From: Aralia elata
Lineage: Eukaryota; Streptophyta; Magnoliopsida; Apiales; Araliaceae
DNA: 64,000 nt
Reading direction: 5' to 3'
Assembly (NCBI GenBank): GCA_034770075.1
Contig: CM068386.1
Coordinates: 43,747,990 to 43,811,989 of the forward strand
Of the stretch, positions 47,818-58,821 are shown one piece after another. Under the pieces are notes generated by a model that did not search any database, was not told the origin of the DNA, and saw only the letters and a program-made list of their open reading frames with translations. The translations under genes were made by a program, and so were the position numbers. How positions within the stretch are numbered: position 1 is the stretch's first letter; each line of letters opens with the position of its first letter.

Positions 47818-47978
47818 GCAGGATTAGTTATCCCTAACAAGGCTATGAGGGAGGACCGATACGATGTGGCGGTAGTCGTCAAAGAAGTCTCTGGTGCGCA
47901 GCCGCCTGTCATATGTCGCATCCCGACTGATCTGACCACCGATAACTGGACGGTGGAGCCAATAATATCCAGACAAGG

Positions 47979-48150
47979 GTAAAACACGGTGTCGGGGTGG
48001 TAGACCCCGGAGAGTGGGGGATGAATGTCTACCAGTTTTGGTTCTTTATTTTATATTTTGCATAACTATGTTAGTTTGTCATGTTATTTTAAGAGCGACC
48101 ATTGTGGAAAGATGAATTATATATATGACAGTATTTTGTTTCAATGTCAG
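47979..48150 (+). other. Putative spliced intron between protease and reverse transcriptase
   Basis: The donor GG|GTAAAA (47979) and acceptor TTTCAATGTCAG| (48150) bound 172 bp, T-rich toward the 3' end. The frame after 47817 stays open to CAA GG before the donor; joining to position 48151 completes a Gly codon and enters the reverse transcriptase frame exactly. An intron at this place is known from Ogre-type elements. A small stem (GGTAGAC at 47999, GTCTACC at 48027) lies inside. Confidence 0.7.
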
Positions 48151-49410
48151 GTGTACCAATTTGAGTATTCCTTGCTTAACAAGCGATCCCTCAAATTTGA
48201 ATGATGACTATGATTTTGATATCGAGCTGGATTTCGATTTAATGGGTGTTGAGCAGGACGAGACAGATTACGATGACGCGCCTGACGAGATCAAAGGGTG
48301 GGTCGAGGATAAACCCAAACCCAACTTAGACCAAACCATCACCATAAACATCGGAACCCCTGACCAACCCAAAGAGCTCAAGATAGGGACAGACCTGACC
48401 CCTAACCAGAAGGTAGAAATGACCAAGTTACTACGCCAGTATGAGGATGTGTTCGCCTGGTCTCATGAGGACATGATCGGATTATCCACCGACATTGTGG
48501 TACACCAGCTGCCCATCAAGGAAGGTTTCAAGCCCGTCAAGCAAAAACTAAGAAAGCTAAAACCGGAATGGAGCTTGAAGGTAAAGGAGGAGATCATCAA
48601 ACAGTTCAGGGCTGGAATCATCATGGTGTCCACCTACCCAGAATGGTTGTCCAATGTGGTCCCAGTGGCTAAGCCTGGAGGAAAGGTGAGGGTATGTGTT
48701 GACTATAGAGATCTGAACAAGGCCAGTCTCAAGGATAATTTCCCAGTACCTTTTATACACATATTGGTGGATAACACAGCCCAATACGAGATGTACTCTT
48801 TCGTTGATTGCTTTGCGGGGTATCATCAGATAATGGTGGCAGAAGAGGACCGGGAGAAAACAGCCTTCATCACCCCTTGGGGCACTTTCTGCTATAGACG
48901 GTTGGCTTTCGGTCTCACAAATGCAGGGGCTACTTATCAAAGAGCTATGATGGCCCTGTTCCACGATATGATGCACAAGGAGATAGAGGTCTACGTGGAT
49001 GACATTATCGTGAAGTCAAAGATAGAATCTGATCATGTGACCCATCTCCAAAAGCTATTTGACCGGCTCAGAAAATATAATTTAAGGCTCAATCCGGCAA
49101 AGTGTGCTTTCGGAGTGCAATCGGGCAAACTCTTGGGATTCCTGGTTAGTGATCGTGGCATCGAGTTGGATCCGGCCAAGATTAAGACCATTGTGGATAT
49201 GCCGGCACCCCGCACTGAAAAGGAAATAAGAGGATTTCTGGGAAGAATAAATTTCATCAGCCGCTTCATATCCCATTTGACAACCACGTGCGAGCCAATT
49301 TTCAAGCTGTTAAGAAAAGATGTCTCCCAAGAATGGAATGAGCAATGCCAGGAAGCCTTTCAGATCATTAAGAAGCAGCTGACGGAAGCACCCGTGCTAG
49401 TAACCCACCA
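48151..49410 (+). CDS. Tat element reverse transcriptase (plus start of RNase H)
   Basis: This part of pol copies element RNA into cDNA inside the particle. An acidic N-terminal segment (about 48190-48300) precedes the catalytic domain. Landmarks are VHQLPIKEGFKPVKQKLRK, then PVAKPGGKVRVCVDYRDLN (about 48660-48720), FVDCFAGYHQI, the FCYRRLAFGLTNAGATYQR block, and the active site YVDDIIVKS at 48992, followed by the thumb and an LGFLVSDRGIE connection. All catalytic Asp residues are visible. Near 49400-49415, within an ACC/CCA repeat, the frame shifts by one base. The shifted frame stays open to 49606 but is meaningless, and the true continuation is the 49441 frame. Confidence 0.9.
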
Positions 49411-51636
49411 CCACCACCGAAGGATGAGATCCCTCTATTCATGTATATATCAGTCAATGACATTGCGATGGGCTGTATGCTGGGGCAGAAGAATGAATCA
49501 GGCGAAGAGCAGGCCATTTACTACCTCAGCAAGAGATTTAGCCGATGTGAACAGAATTACACCCCTATCGAAAGGACCTGTTGTGCTTTGGCTTGGGCTG
49601 CAATGAGATTACAGCATTATCTCCATGGGCACACCACGTACCTGATATCAAGGATGGATCCCCTGAAATATATCTTTGAAAGGCCCATGCTGAACTGTCG
49701 ACTTTCAAGATGGCAGTTAATCTTGCAGCAGTTCGACATTGTATACGTAACTCAGAAAGCCATGAAGGGGCAGGGAATTGCAGATCAATTGGCAGAGGCG
49801 CCATCAGGGGGAATGGAGCCTTTAGACACTCCTCTGCCGGGCGAAGATGTATTCTGGATCTTGCACGCGAGAGGAGATGACGAGGGGCAGTTCTGGAAAT
49901 TGTATTTTGATGGTGCTATGAATGCGAATGGGGCAGGAGCCGGAGCAGTCCTGGTCTCTATCACAGAAGAGCAATACCCCGTAGCCACTAAATTGCAGTT
50001 CAGTAACTCAAACAACACAGCTGAGTATGAGGGATGTATATTGGGACTCCGTTTGGCTCGCGATATGGGGGTGAAAAGGTTAGCAGTGTTCGGGGATTCG
50101 GAGCTGGTAATCAGACAAGCGATCGGGATGTACAACACTAAAGAGCTCCGGTTGCTTCCATACCACCGTTGTGTTATCCAACTGATGCAAGAGTTCGAAG
50201 ATATCGCTTTCCGACATATCCCCCGGGGACGAAATGATTTCGCCGATGCATTGGCGACTTTGGCTTCCCTAATCCACACAATCAAGAGCAGGGACGTTCC
50301 ACAGATTGAGATAGCAGTGCAGAACGCCCCGGCATACGAGGAGCATGTGGCGGTACTATCGGACGAGGGGTTTCTCCCAAAGCAGCCTTGGTATCACGAC
50401 ATAAGGGAATATCTGAGGGATAGATCCATTCCCGATCAAGCCAGCCGAGCAGAGAGGTTGAGAATTCAAAAGATGGCAATGAAATTTTATCTGAGCGGAG
50501 ATTCACTGTACAAGAGGGATGCCAATTTGGGATTGCTACGATGTGTAAATGAAATGCAGGCCCAAAAGATTATGGACGAAATACATGGTGGAGTGTGTGG
50601 GCCACACATGAGTGGGCCGATGCTGGCCAAGAAGATCTTGAGAACGGGGCATTACTGGTTGACGCTGAAAGCCGACTGTGATGATCACGTCAAGCGGTGT
50701 TACCAATGCCAGGCGCACGGTAATGTTATCCATGGACCCCCCAATGAACTGCACTGTATGACCTCCCCTTGGCCATTCTCAATGTGGGGTATGGATGTGA
50801 TCGGACCAATAGAGCCCAAAGCAAGCAACGGCCACCGATTCATCTTCGTCATGATCGATTACTTCACTAAATGGGTAGAAGCAGCTTCCTTCCCCAAAGT
50901 AACTCAGGAGATCATCGTCGGTTTCATCAGGAATAATGTCATCTGCCGATACGGGCAACCTGAGGTTTTAGTCTCCGACAATGCCAAGAATTTGAACAAT
51001 ACCCTCATGAAGGGATTATGCGACCAGTTTAAGATCAAACACCTCAATTCTGTCATTTACCGTCCTAAGATGAATGGGGCAGTGGAAGCTGCAAATAAGA
51101 ATATCAAGAAGATCATGGCGAAAATGTCCGCTAATCATCGGGGATGGCCGGATCTGCTACCTCTCACCTTGCTGGCGTACAGAACGTCGGTACGTACTTC
51201 TACAGGGGCAACCCCGTACGCTCTGGTATACGGAATGGAGGTAGTTCTGCCAGTTGAGGTTGAGATGGCGTCCCTCAGAATCTTGATTGATGCTCAGATA
51301 AACGAGGAGGATTGGATGCAAAGTCGGTACGACCAATTGGCCCTGATTGATGAAAGGAGGGTGGCCGCTGTGTTGCACGGTCAGTTATATCAGCAAAGGA
51401 TCTCTCGATCATATGACAAGAAGATAAGACCTCGAAAATTCAAAGAAAATGACTTAGTGTTAAAGAGAGTAATGCCTTGTCAAGACGAAGCCAAAGGGAA
51501 GTTTGCCCCGAACTGGGAGGGGCCTTTTGTGATTAAGAAAGTGCTGTCCGGAGGAGCCCTCATACTGCAAGAAATGGATGGGGAGGTGTTTCCACAACCC
51601 CTTAATTCCGACTCGGTGAAGCGGTTCTATGCATAA
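49411..51636 (+). CDS. Tat element RNase H, second RNase H and integrase
   Basis: This is the downstream frame of pol after the frameshift (open from 49441). The first RNase H-like domain (about 49441-49800) has YISVNDIAMG, YYLSKRF and YTPIERTCCALAWA. The second RNase H (about 49890-50290) has all four acidic residues: YFDGAMNANGAGAGAV (Asp at 49909), NNTAEYEGC, VFGDSELV and NDFADALATLA. Its presence defines the Tat clade. The integrase has a zinc-binding HHCC region (GVCGPHMSG ... CYQCQAHG) and catalytic residues Asp 50794, Asp 50977 and Glu 51085, with 35 residues between the last two. The reading frame ends SVKRFYA with its TAA inside a poly(A) run. Confidence 0.92.
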   Translation, partial: PPPKDEIPLFMYISVNDIAMGCMLGQKNESGEEQAIYYLSKRFSRCEQNYTPIERTCCALAWAAMRLQHYLHGHTTYLISRMDPLKYIFERPMLNCRLSRWQLILQQFDIVYVTQKAMKGQGIADQLAEAPSGGMEPLDTPLPGEDVFWILHARGDDEGQFWKLYFDGAMNANGAGAGAVLVSITEEQYPVATKLQFSNSNNTAEYEGCILGLRLARDMGVKRLAVFGDSELVIRQAIGMYNTKELRLLPYHRCVIQLMQEFEDIAFRHIPRGRNDFADALATLASLIHTIKSRDVPQIEIAVQNAPAYEEHVAVLSDEGFLPKQPWYHDIREYLRDRSIPDQASRAERLRIQKMAMKFYLSGDSLYKRDANLGLLRCVNEMQAQKIMDEIHGGVCGPHMSGPMLAKKILRTGHYWLTLKADCDDHVKRCYQCQAHGNVIHGPPNELHCMTSPWPFSMWGMDVIGPIEPKASNGHRFIFVMIDYFTKWVEAASFPKVTQEIIVGFIRNNVICRYGQPEVLVSDNAKNLNNTLMKGLCDQFKIKHLNSVIYRPKMNGAVEAANKNIKKIMAKMSANHRGWPDLLPLTLLAYRTSVRTSTGATPYALVYGMEVVLPVEVEMASLRILIDAQINEEDWMQSRYDQLALIDERRVAAVLHGQLYQQRISRSYDKKIRPRKFKENDLVLKRVMPCQDEAKGKFAPNWEGPFVIKKVLSGGALILQEMDGEVFPQPLNSDSVKRFYA

Positions 51637-52599
51637 AAAAAAAAAAAAAAAAAAAAAAAAATATCCCTCATCATTTTTCTCCTCGTTCTTTGAAGGAACG
51701 AACTACGTAGGACCTGATCTCCCGACTTGTGGGGGTACGTAGGCAGCCATCATGGCACGGTCCCATTCCTTACCAAATAACACTTTCTTCTATCAAAACT
51801 GATTCCCAACAGCCAGGAAACCTTCTTATACACTCGAAACTCTCCCGAAACCAGCCACCTGATCAGTTTCATCTCAAATGACCTAACCCTAACCCAACCA
51901 AGCAGTTATCCCGAATCTAAGACTCAGCCGATGAAATCGACAGGATATGCGGCAATATCTGACAAGTCCCCATCAAGACTTGAGAAGAGAAAGAAGGCGA
52001 AATATCAAAATCATGGTTAGCTGGATAAAATGAGGGTCCAATGAAAGGCAACGATACGACAAAAGGGGAAAACGACTAAATCTAAATACTTGTCTATATA
52101 AATAGGTCATTTTGTTACAAGGTTTCTCTTTTGATAACCGATGAAACTGACATAGTCTATGCAGGAAATAAAATGATCTACAAATCTGAAACTAATCGAA
52201 GCAGGATGGATAAAATGGTGGATGGATCTGAGGCATCGACATTCCCTGCAATCTGCTGCCCCATCATGTCGACGCAATCCAATAAGCAGTCGCTCGGCTA
52301 ACGGTCTCAGAGTGAGCATCTATAATTGCCTTAGTCTGCAAATACAATGGCGTCTCTATCAGCATGAGCAACATCCCTGACCAGAATAACAGCATCTCTC
52401 TCAACAAGAGCAGCATACCTCTCAGCCTCGGTAATAATCGAGATACGTGAACACCGGATGGACCGGGACCTAATGGCTCAGAGTACCCTCCGCAAAGCCC
52501 GCCGACACCGGAAAGAATAATAAGGATCAGGAACGTTCCGGAAGATCATCTGCCATATCTCTGTCACCGGCGACAAACCGTCCAATCAGCGGAGAAGCC
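51637..52599 (+). other. 3' untranslated region of the Tat element, unique part
   Basis: It opens with a poly(A) run that includes the pol stop codon (to about 51660). A block around 51696-51745 contains CTACGTAGGACCTGATCT and GTACGTAGGCAGCC. The remainder holds no plus-strand gene. On the minus strand a degraded frame is visible (see 52331-52549). Confidence 0.7.
52331..52549 (-). pseudogene. Possible antisense ORF remnant of the Tat element
   Basis: Reading the minus strand from the ATG at 52549, a frame of 73 codons with one internal stop (52478-52480) ends at 52331-52333. It looks protein-like: arginine-rich at first (FRCRRALRRVL), then ISIITEAERYAALVERDA and VILVRDVAHADRDAIVFAD, which could form an amphipathic helix. 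Some Tat elements (Grande, Retand) are known to carry antisense genes between pol and the 3' LTR. The protein is not recognised, and chance is not excluded. Confidence 0.35.
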
Positions 52600-54140
52600 A
52601 CCGAGCAAACCCTGGGAAGGGCTGAGATCCACGCGAACCACAACAAGATGGTGAGCAACCCTGGGAAGGGCTGATATCCGCAAAAAAAGAAAAAAGACAA
52701 AAAACAACAAACCCTGGGAAGGGCTGAGATCCAAGCAAACCGCGACAGAGTGGTGAGCAAACCTGGGAAGGCATCCAAGCAAACCGCGACAGAGTGGTGA
52801 GCAAACCCTGGGAAGGGCTGAGATCCACGCGAACCACAACAAGATGGTGAGCAACCCTGGGAAGGGCTGATATCCGCAAAAAAAGAAAAAAGACAAAAAA
52901 CAACAAACCCTGGGAAGGGCTGAGATCCAAGCAAACCGCGACAGAGTGGTGAGCAAACCTGGGAAGGCATCCAAGCAAACCGCAACAGAGTGGTGAGCAA
53001 ACCCTGGGAAGGGCTGAGATCCACGCGAACCACAACAAGATGGTGAGCAACCCTGGGAAGGGCTGATATCCACAAAAAGAAAAAAAAAAAAAAAACAAAA
53101 AAACAAAAAACCCTGGGAAGGGCTGAGATCCAAGCAAACCGCGACAGAGTGGTGAGCAAACCTGGGAAGGCATCCAAGCAAACCGCGACAGAGTGGTGAG
53201 CAAACCCTGGGAAGGGCTGAGATCCACGCGAACCACAACAAGATGGTGACCAACCCTGGGAAGGGCTGATATCCGCACAAAAAGAAAAAAAGACAAAAAA
53301 CAACAAACCCTGGGAAGGGCTGAGATCCAAGCAAACCGCGACAGAGTGGTGAGCAAACCTGGGAAGGCATCCAAGCAAACCGCGACAGAGTGGTGAGCAA
53401 ACCCTGGGAAGGGCTGAGATCCACGCGAACCACAACAAGATGGTGAGCAACCCTGGGAAGGGCTGATATCCACAAAAAGAAAAAAAAGACAAAAAAAACA
53501 ACAAACCCTGGGAAGGGCTGAGATCCAAGCAAACCGCGACAGAGTGGTGAGCAAACCTGGGAAGGCATCCAAGCAAACCGCGACAGAGTGGTGAGCAAAA
53601 CCCTGGGAAGGGCTGTTATACACGCGAAACACAACAAGATGGTGAGCAACCCTGGGAAGGGCTGATATCCACAAAAAGAAAAAAAAAAACAAAAAACAAC
53701 AAACCCTGGGAAGGGCTGAGATCCAAGCAAAACCGCGACAGAGTGGTGAGCAAACCTGGGAAGGCATCCAAGAAAACCGCGACAGAGTGGTGAGCAAACC
53801 CTGGGAAGGGCTGAGATCCACGCGAACCACAACAAGATGGTGAGCAACCCTGGGAAGGGCTGATATCCACAAAAAGAAAAAAAAAACAAAAAACAACAAA
53901 CCCTGGGAAGGGCTGAGATCCAAGCAAACCGCGACAGAGTGGTGAGCAAACCTGGGAAGGCATCCAACCAAAACAAAAACCCTGGGAAGGGCTGAGATCC
54001 AAACTAACACCCTGGGAAGGGCTGAGATCCAAACTAACACCCTGGGAAGGGCTAAGATCCAAACAAACCACAACCCTGGGAAGGGCTAAGCTCCAAACCA
54101 ACAACAACCCTGGGAAGGGCGGAGATCCAAGCAAATCACA
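52600..54140. repeat. Tandem array of about 197 bp in the Tat 3' UTR
   Basis: Units start with CCCTGGGAAGGGCTGAGATC at 52712, 52908, 53111, 53308, 53506, 53704 and 53901, spacings 196-203 bp. Each unit is built from shorter CCTGGGAAGG-containing subrepeats ending in an A-rich spacer of variable length. From about 53970 the array collapses to 30-35-bp units. Overlapping minus-strand open frames of 349-495 codons in three phases are by-products of stop-free repeats. Confidence 0.95.
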
Positions 54141-54230
54141 TATGTATTGTCATTCTTGTGCACTGTCATTCATGCATCGAGTGTCTATTCTTTATCCTGT
54201 TCATTCCATTTATCATTTCATAAACATGAT

Positions 54231-54243
54231 AAAGAGGGGCAGC
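54231..54243 (+). promoter_or_regulatory. Polypurine tract of the Tat element
   Basis: AAAGAGGGGC, followed by AGC and then the LTR start TGTAGAC. Confidence 0.75.
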
Positions 54244-56370
54244 TGTAGACACCCGATTTTTGCATTTCCTATACTAACCCTGACAGGAGGGCAAAATCGT
54301 CAATTGACCCGACACACGAGAATAAAGGGTGGACGTAAAGACGAACCCTCAAAACCACCACGACGGGATGATATTGAAGCCGACACGACAACAAACGAAT
54401 GTCGAGAGTCAGTTACTGATCACTGTGCTTGCCCGGATGACGTGGCACGTTTCCCGACGGGTTCCGGACTGCCGAGCGCAAACCCGTCAGCGGAAACCAA
54501 CGGTACGACACGAAAATCGAGACGAGGCACGGAAAACGAGAAAATCAGCACAGTTAGCCGCAGATCAATTCGCGGCCAAGGACGGAACTCGAGGCAGCAC
54601 GGGACTCGAAGCGCACGGGACTCGAGCGCGGCTGGGGGGAGAACCAAGGGCCAGCCGCAGATATATCTGCGGCCAGCCGCAGATAGATCTGCGGCTGCCC
54701 TTGGCAGTGCTATATTAGGCCAGTTCGCATACAGGAAGAAAAAGAGGGAGAGGATTCAGCAGCAGCAGTTCGGGAGAAGAAGAAAAACAGCAAGAAAACA
54801 GCAATAATTAGGAGAGAAAAGAGTGAAAAGAGTGAGGAATTGTACCAATTTTGTGAGATTATATCTCATATTTTCTACTCTACTCAATACACAAATTCAT
54901 ACATATTGTGGGGATTAATTGCAAGGTGAAAAAACCATTTGTTCTTAGCATTTTGTTATACCATGTTGTTAATCTTTTGGTCATCCGAATTACTTTGAAT
55001 GTAGTTTTTTTCTCATATGTTATTGTGAAGCCATGGGTTAGGGACTATTAGTGAGGGTCTCATCGGAATGAAATTCCCCCTAATAGCCCGATGATATCCG
55101 TTTGGTGCAAATCTTAGCTATTATGGTATGGTATCATTCATAGTGTATTTCGATCGTCATTGTAAGATATCCTAGAGTGTTAGGCATCCCGTTGTTGTTT
55201 ATTTTCGTTATAATCCATTTGGCGGTTGTGCAATAAGTTCGGATGTGAGCCTAGGAATGCGACCCCGTGGTCCAAATCCGATGATGGACATTTTTGAATG
55301 TATGTAATCGGGTGGATGTATCCGTTATTGTAAATATGTAATCGTCGGGCCTTAAAACGACGCCAAGGCGATAATCGTGTTTAAGGCCCCGAAATAGTGA
55401 AACTTGTGATTGTGGGCGTTTGGGGTTATTTTGATGGCTTACATGCCCATGAATAGCCCCGACGCGTGTTTATGCTTGATTGGATTTTGTGACATGAAAA
55501 AAAAATGATTTCAAAGATTAAACGATGAAGGTTTTTTTTCTTAAAAACCAAGCAAACTAGGAGGTTAGCATCACGTAGCTAAAAATTTGGAGGTGTTAAT
55601 GAATGTCGATTTCTATTAAACGAGAAGGCTAAAGAAAGTCGTTTTCAAAAATGTCACAAAAATGGTTTTATAAAAATAAAATAACGTTTTATTAAATCTT
55701 GGTGCGTAGGGTGAAAGATATCCTAGAAGTTGCCCATCATTTTATGAAAGCAATGTATAGATTTCGATTCCTATTTTTACGAAGGTTTAAAACTCTTGTT
55801 TTGCCAAAACGACGCTTAATGAAAATCTCATAGTTTTTGCTAATTAAAATCAATCCTTTTCTCATAAAAGCTTTCTCGTTTAAGCCGATGGACCGTTCTA
55901 AGACATGCTCAAATTAGAACACAATTTTCCCTAATAATCCAAATGATTCTTTTATGCAAGCTCACCACAACATTTACATAGGCACACACACACATACACG
56001 CACACACACATTTCATGAATTAAAGGATAGGAAAGCATCAAGATTGCGGTAACCGTGCTTCACGGAAGTCGAGGGGTGCCTAACACCTTCCCCTCACTTA
56101 AGCAAGCCCCCGAACTCTATGAATCTCGATTCGCAGACCAATTAATTCGGAGTCACATATGAGCCAGCGATTTATAAAAATGAAAACTCGGATGAGTTGG
56201 TACATCCATTTCAAATATACCAACTGGCGACTCTGGTTAAATTGGCTCATCATAAAAAACAATCTTTAAAAAACCCCGTCGACATTAATGCCGACCTTTT
56301 TCCCAAAATCACCTAAAAGGCTAAAAATAGGAAAAGGGAAAGATAAGACGAGAAAAAACCGGCGTCGACA
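54244..56370 (+). repeat. 3' LTR of the Tat element
   Basis: 2127 bp, nearly identical to the 5' LTR. Differences noticed by eye: about seven substitutions (for example 42020/54380, and one in the hairpin) and about ten small indels, mostly in homopolymers. The open frames at 54142-54807 repeat those in the 5' LTR and are not supported. Confidence 0.95.
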
Positions 56371-56375
56371 AATAT

Positions 56376-58158
56376 CAAGTCAGAGAGTTGAAGACCAACT
56401 CATTGAAGCTGATAGGAACCAGAGAAGGAAATGTCTATACTATCAACCTTACTAAGCTAAGTTCTAATGAGACAATATGTTTCCTTGCCAAAGCCTTTGA
56501 AAATCTTTGTTGGTTGTGGCATATGAGGTTATCTCATCTAAACTTCAAAAGTATGTCAAAGCTAGCCTCTAAAGATCTTGTAGCAAGATTGCCAAAGTTC
56601 AACTTCATCAAAGTGAAACCCTGCAAAGGATGTCAGTTTGGAAAGCAAACAAAAAGCTCATTAAAAGGCAAAACAGTCAATTCAAATGAAAAGCCTCTTC
56701 AGTTACTTCACATGGATCTGTTTGGGCCTATCCCAACTGCAAGCCTTGGAGGAAAGAGATATTCCTTAGTTATAGTAGATGACTACACTAGATTCACATG
56801 GGTGTTCTTTCTAAGCTCTAAAGATGAAACCAGTTCTCAACTTATCAAGCTATTCAAACTAGTTATGAATGAGAAAGAGGAGAAGATCAAAGCTATCAGA
56901 AGTGATCATGGAAGAGAGTTTGATTTTTCTGAAGTAGAGCAGTATTGTGAAGAGAATGACATCAATCATAACTTCTCAGCTCCAAGAACTCCTCAACAAA
57001 ATGGAGTAGCTGAGAGGAAGAATAGGACTCTAATTGAAGCAGAAAGAACTCTACTTGTAGCTGCCCATCTACCTGAGTACTTCTGGGCAGAAGCTGTCAA
57101 CACTACTTGCTACACTCAAAATAGGTCTCTTATTCACTCAACCCTCAAGAAGACTCCTTATGAATTATGGAAAGGAAGAAAGCCAAACATCAGCTACTTT
57201 CGTGCTTTTGGCTGTCAATGTTACATTCTCAACAATGGAAAGAAAAACTTGACCAAATTTTAACCAAAGTCTGATGAAGGAATCTTCCTTGGTTATGCTA
57301 CAGATAGCAAAGCATACAGGGTGTTCAACAAGGAATCATTGAGTGTTGAAGTCTCTATTCATGTCACCTTTGATGAATCAGACTCTAAGAAGAAGGATGA
57401 TCCACTCAACAAAAGTGCAGAAAAGAACTCTACGATTGCAGAATCAAAAGTCGTAGAGTTAGATACCACAGTAGTAGAGCCAGAATCAGAAACTGTTGAG
57501 CAAGGAGAAGAAGTCTTAGAGTTCACACTACTTATCAGTGAGACTCTACGACTTGAACCTGAAGTCAATCTAAAAAAGCTCAGACAAGAAGGCATCAGAA
57601 CAGATGTTCCAAGAAGAAGAAAATGGACAAAGGATCACACTGAGGATCTTGTCATTGGAGATCCTAATGCTAGAGTTAAGATAAGGTCAACAACTCAAAA
57701 TGAGTGCTCCTACCTAAGCTTTCTCTCCCAAATAGAGCCCAAAAAGATAGAAAAAGCCTTACAAGATTCAAGCTGGATAGAAGCTATGCAAGAGGAGCTC
57801 AACCAATTTGAAAGAAGCAAAGTCTGGAGATTAGTTGAAAGACCAAAACACCATCCAATCATTGGCACCAAATGCGTATTCAGGAACAAGATGGATGAAG
57901 AAGGTGTCATCACAAGAAACAAAGCAAGACTAGTTGCCAAAGGTTACTCACAAGAAGAAGGAATTAACTATGATGAAACCTTTGCTCCTATTACAAGATT
58001 GGAAGCCATCAGAATATTTCTTGCCCATGCTGCTCACATAAAATTAAAAGTCTTCCAAATGGATGTCAAAAGTGCTTTTTTAAATGGTGAACTTCAAGAA
58101 GTCTATGTGAAACAACCATCAGGTTTTATCAATCCAACCATTTCTAATTATGTTTATA
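56376..58158 (+). pseudogene. Sirevirus-like copia integrase and partial reverse transcriptase
   Basis: The copia frame continues after the Tat insertion. Visible are the pre-integrase zinc region (MRLSHLNFKSM ... CKGCQFGKQ, about 56520-56650) and an integrase core with Asp 56715 (HMDLFGPI), Asp 56904 (RSDHGREF) and Glu 57012 (NGVAERKNR); 35 residues separate the last two. A stop at 57261-57263 interrupts the next conserved block (PKSDEGIFLGYA). A Ser/Glu-rich linker contains ATCGTAGAGT-type copies, then the reverse transcriptase begins (ARLVAKGYSQEEGINYDETF, QMDVKSAFLNGEL). It is cut within the fingers/palm by the LTR at 58159; the YVDD motif is not reached. Confidence 0.92.
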
Positions 58159-58813
58159 TGTAACGTTCCGAGTTTTCAGAAAATATTAGAATAAGAATTC
58201 AATAAATAAAATTCTTATTTGGTGATATATGGTGCAATATTGTGTGCATACATAAATACGTGCGGTGTAATATGATTATGTGATAATGTTATGATGTGAT
58301 AATTATATTTATAAATTTATCACATGGATGTAAATTGTTATAAACAATTTGCAAGATGGAAAGAGAATAAGAAATTGTTTAATTATGCAAATTTATTGTG
58401 AATTTGAATAATTTATGAATTTAAATTATTTAAAAAGAGGAATTGTATATTAAATATATTTATTAATATATAATTTCTATTTTTGGGGCGAAGAAGTGAA
58501 GTAATTATTTTGTGTATACCAAATTATGTATACATTAAAATGAGGGAATTAATATTAAATTATTTTATTTAATGTACAACATTTATATTATGGAAAAGAA
58601 ATATGAGATATATTATATATTATGTGATATATAATATATGTGCTATATGTAATATGTATTATATATTGTATAATATATATATATTAGATATATATTAACC
58701 CATTTGGGTAACCTCCAAGTATCGGATAAAGACGGAAAATAATTCGTGAGAAGCACGACAAGGAATTTGTATGGGATGCAAGCCAAATTCGTGCAGAACA
58801 AGGAAATAATTAC

Positions 58814-58821
58814 TATAAATA
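58814..58821 (+). promoter_or_regulatory. TATA box of the A2 LTR
   Basis: TATAAATA about 655 bp from the LTR start, in a normal U3 position. Confidence 0.55.

Larger units (their letters stand above)
41884..56370 (+). mobile_element. Complete Tat/Ogre-like Ty3-gypsy element, target duplication AATAT
   Basis: The element is bounded by TGTAGAC and GTCGACA and flanked by perfect AATAT duplications (41879-41883 and 56371-56375). Order: LTR, primer binding site, leader, gag-protease, intron, reverse transcriptase, RNase H, second RNase H, integrase, long 3' UTR with a tandem array, polypurine tract, LTR. The second (plant Tat-specific) RNase H and the intron place it in the Tat clade. The LTRs differ by about seven substitutions and ten small indels by eye, so insertion is recent. 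It lies in the coding region of a copia element in the same orientation. A stop (47815) and a frameshift (about 49405) suggest it now depends on other copies for proteins. Confidence 0.93.

Noticed and set aside
49403..49418. Programmed ribosomal frameshift in Tat pol
   Set aside because: No classical slippery heptamer is seen; a trinucleotide repeat explains the shift as slippage mutation. Kept as a mutation pending comparison.
52527..54134. Minus-strand open frames of 172-495 codons in three phases
   Set aside because: They are translations of the 197-bp array, whose units contain no stop on this strand. All three phases repeat the same peptide-like text, and no start, motif or promoter supports a gene.
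52600..54140. CRISPR-like regular repeats (also 61546-61778)
   Set aside because: Units are contiguous and built of subrepeats, with no unique spacers and no cas genes; the context is a plant retrotransposon.
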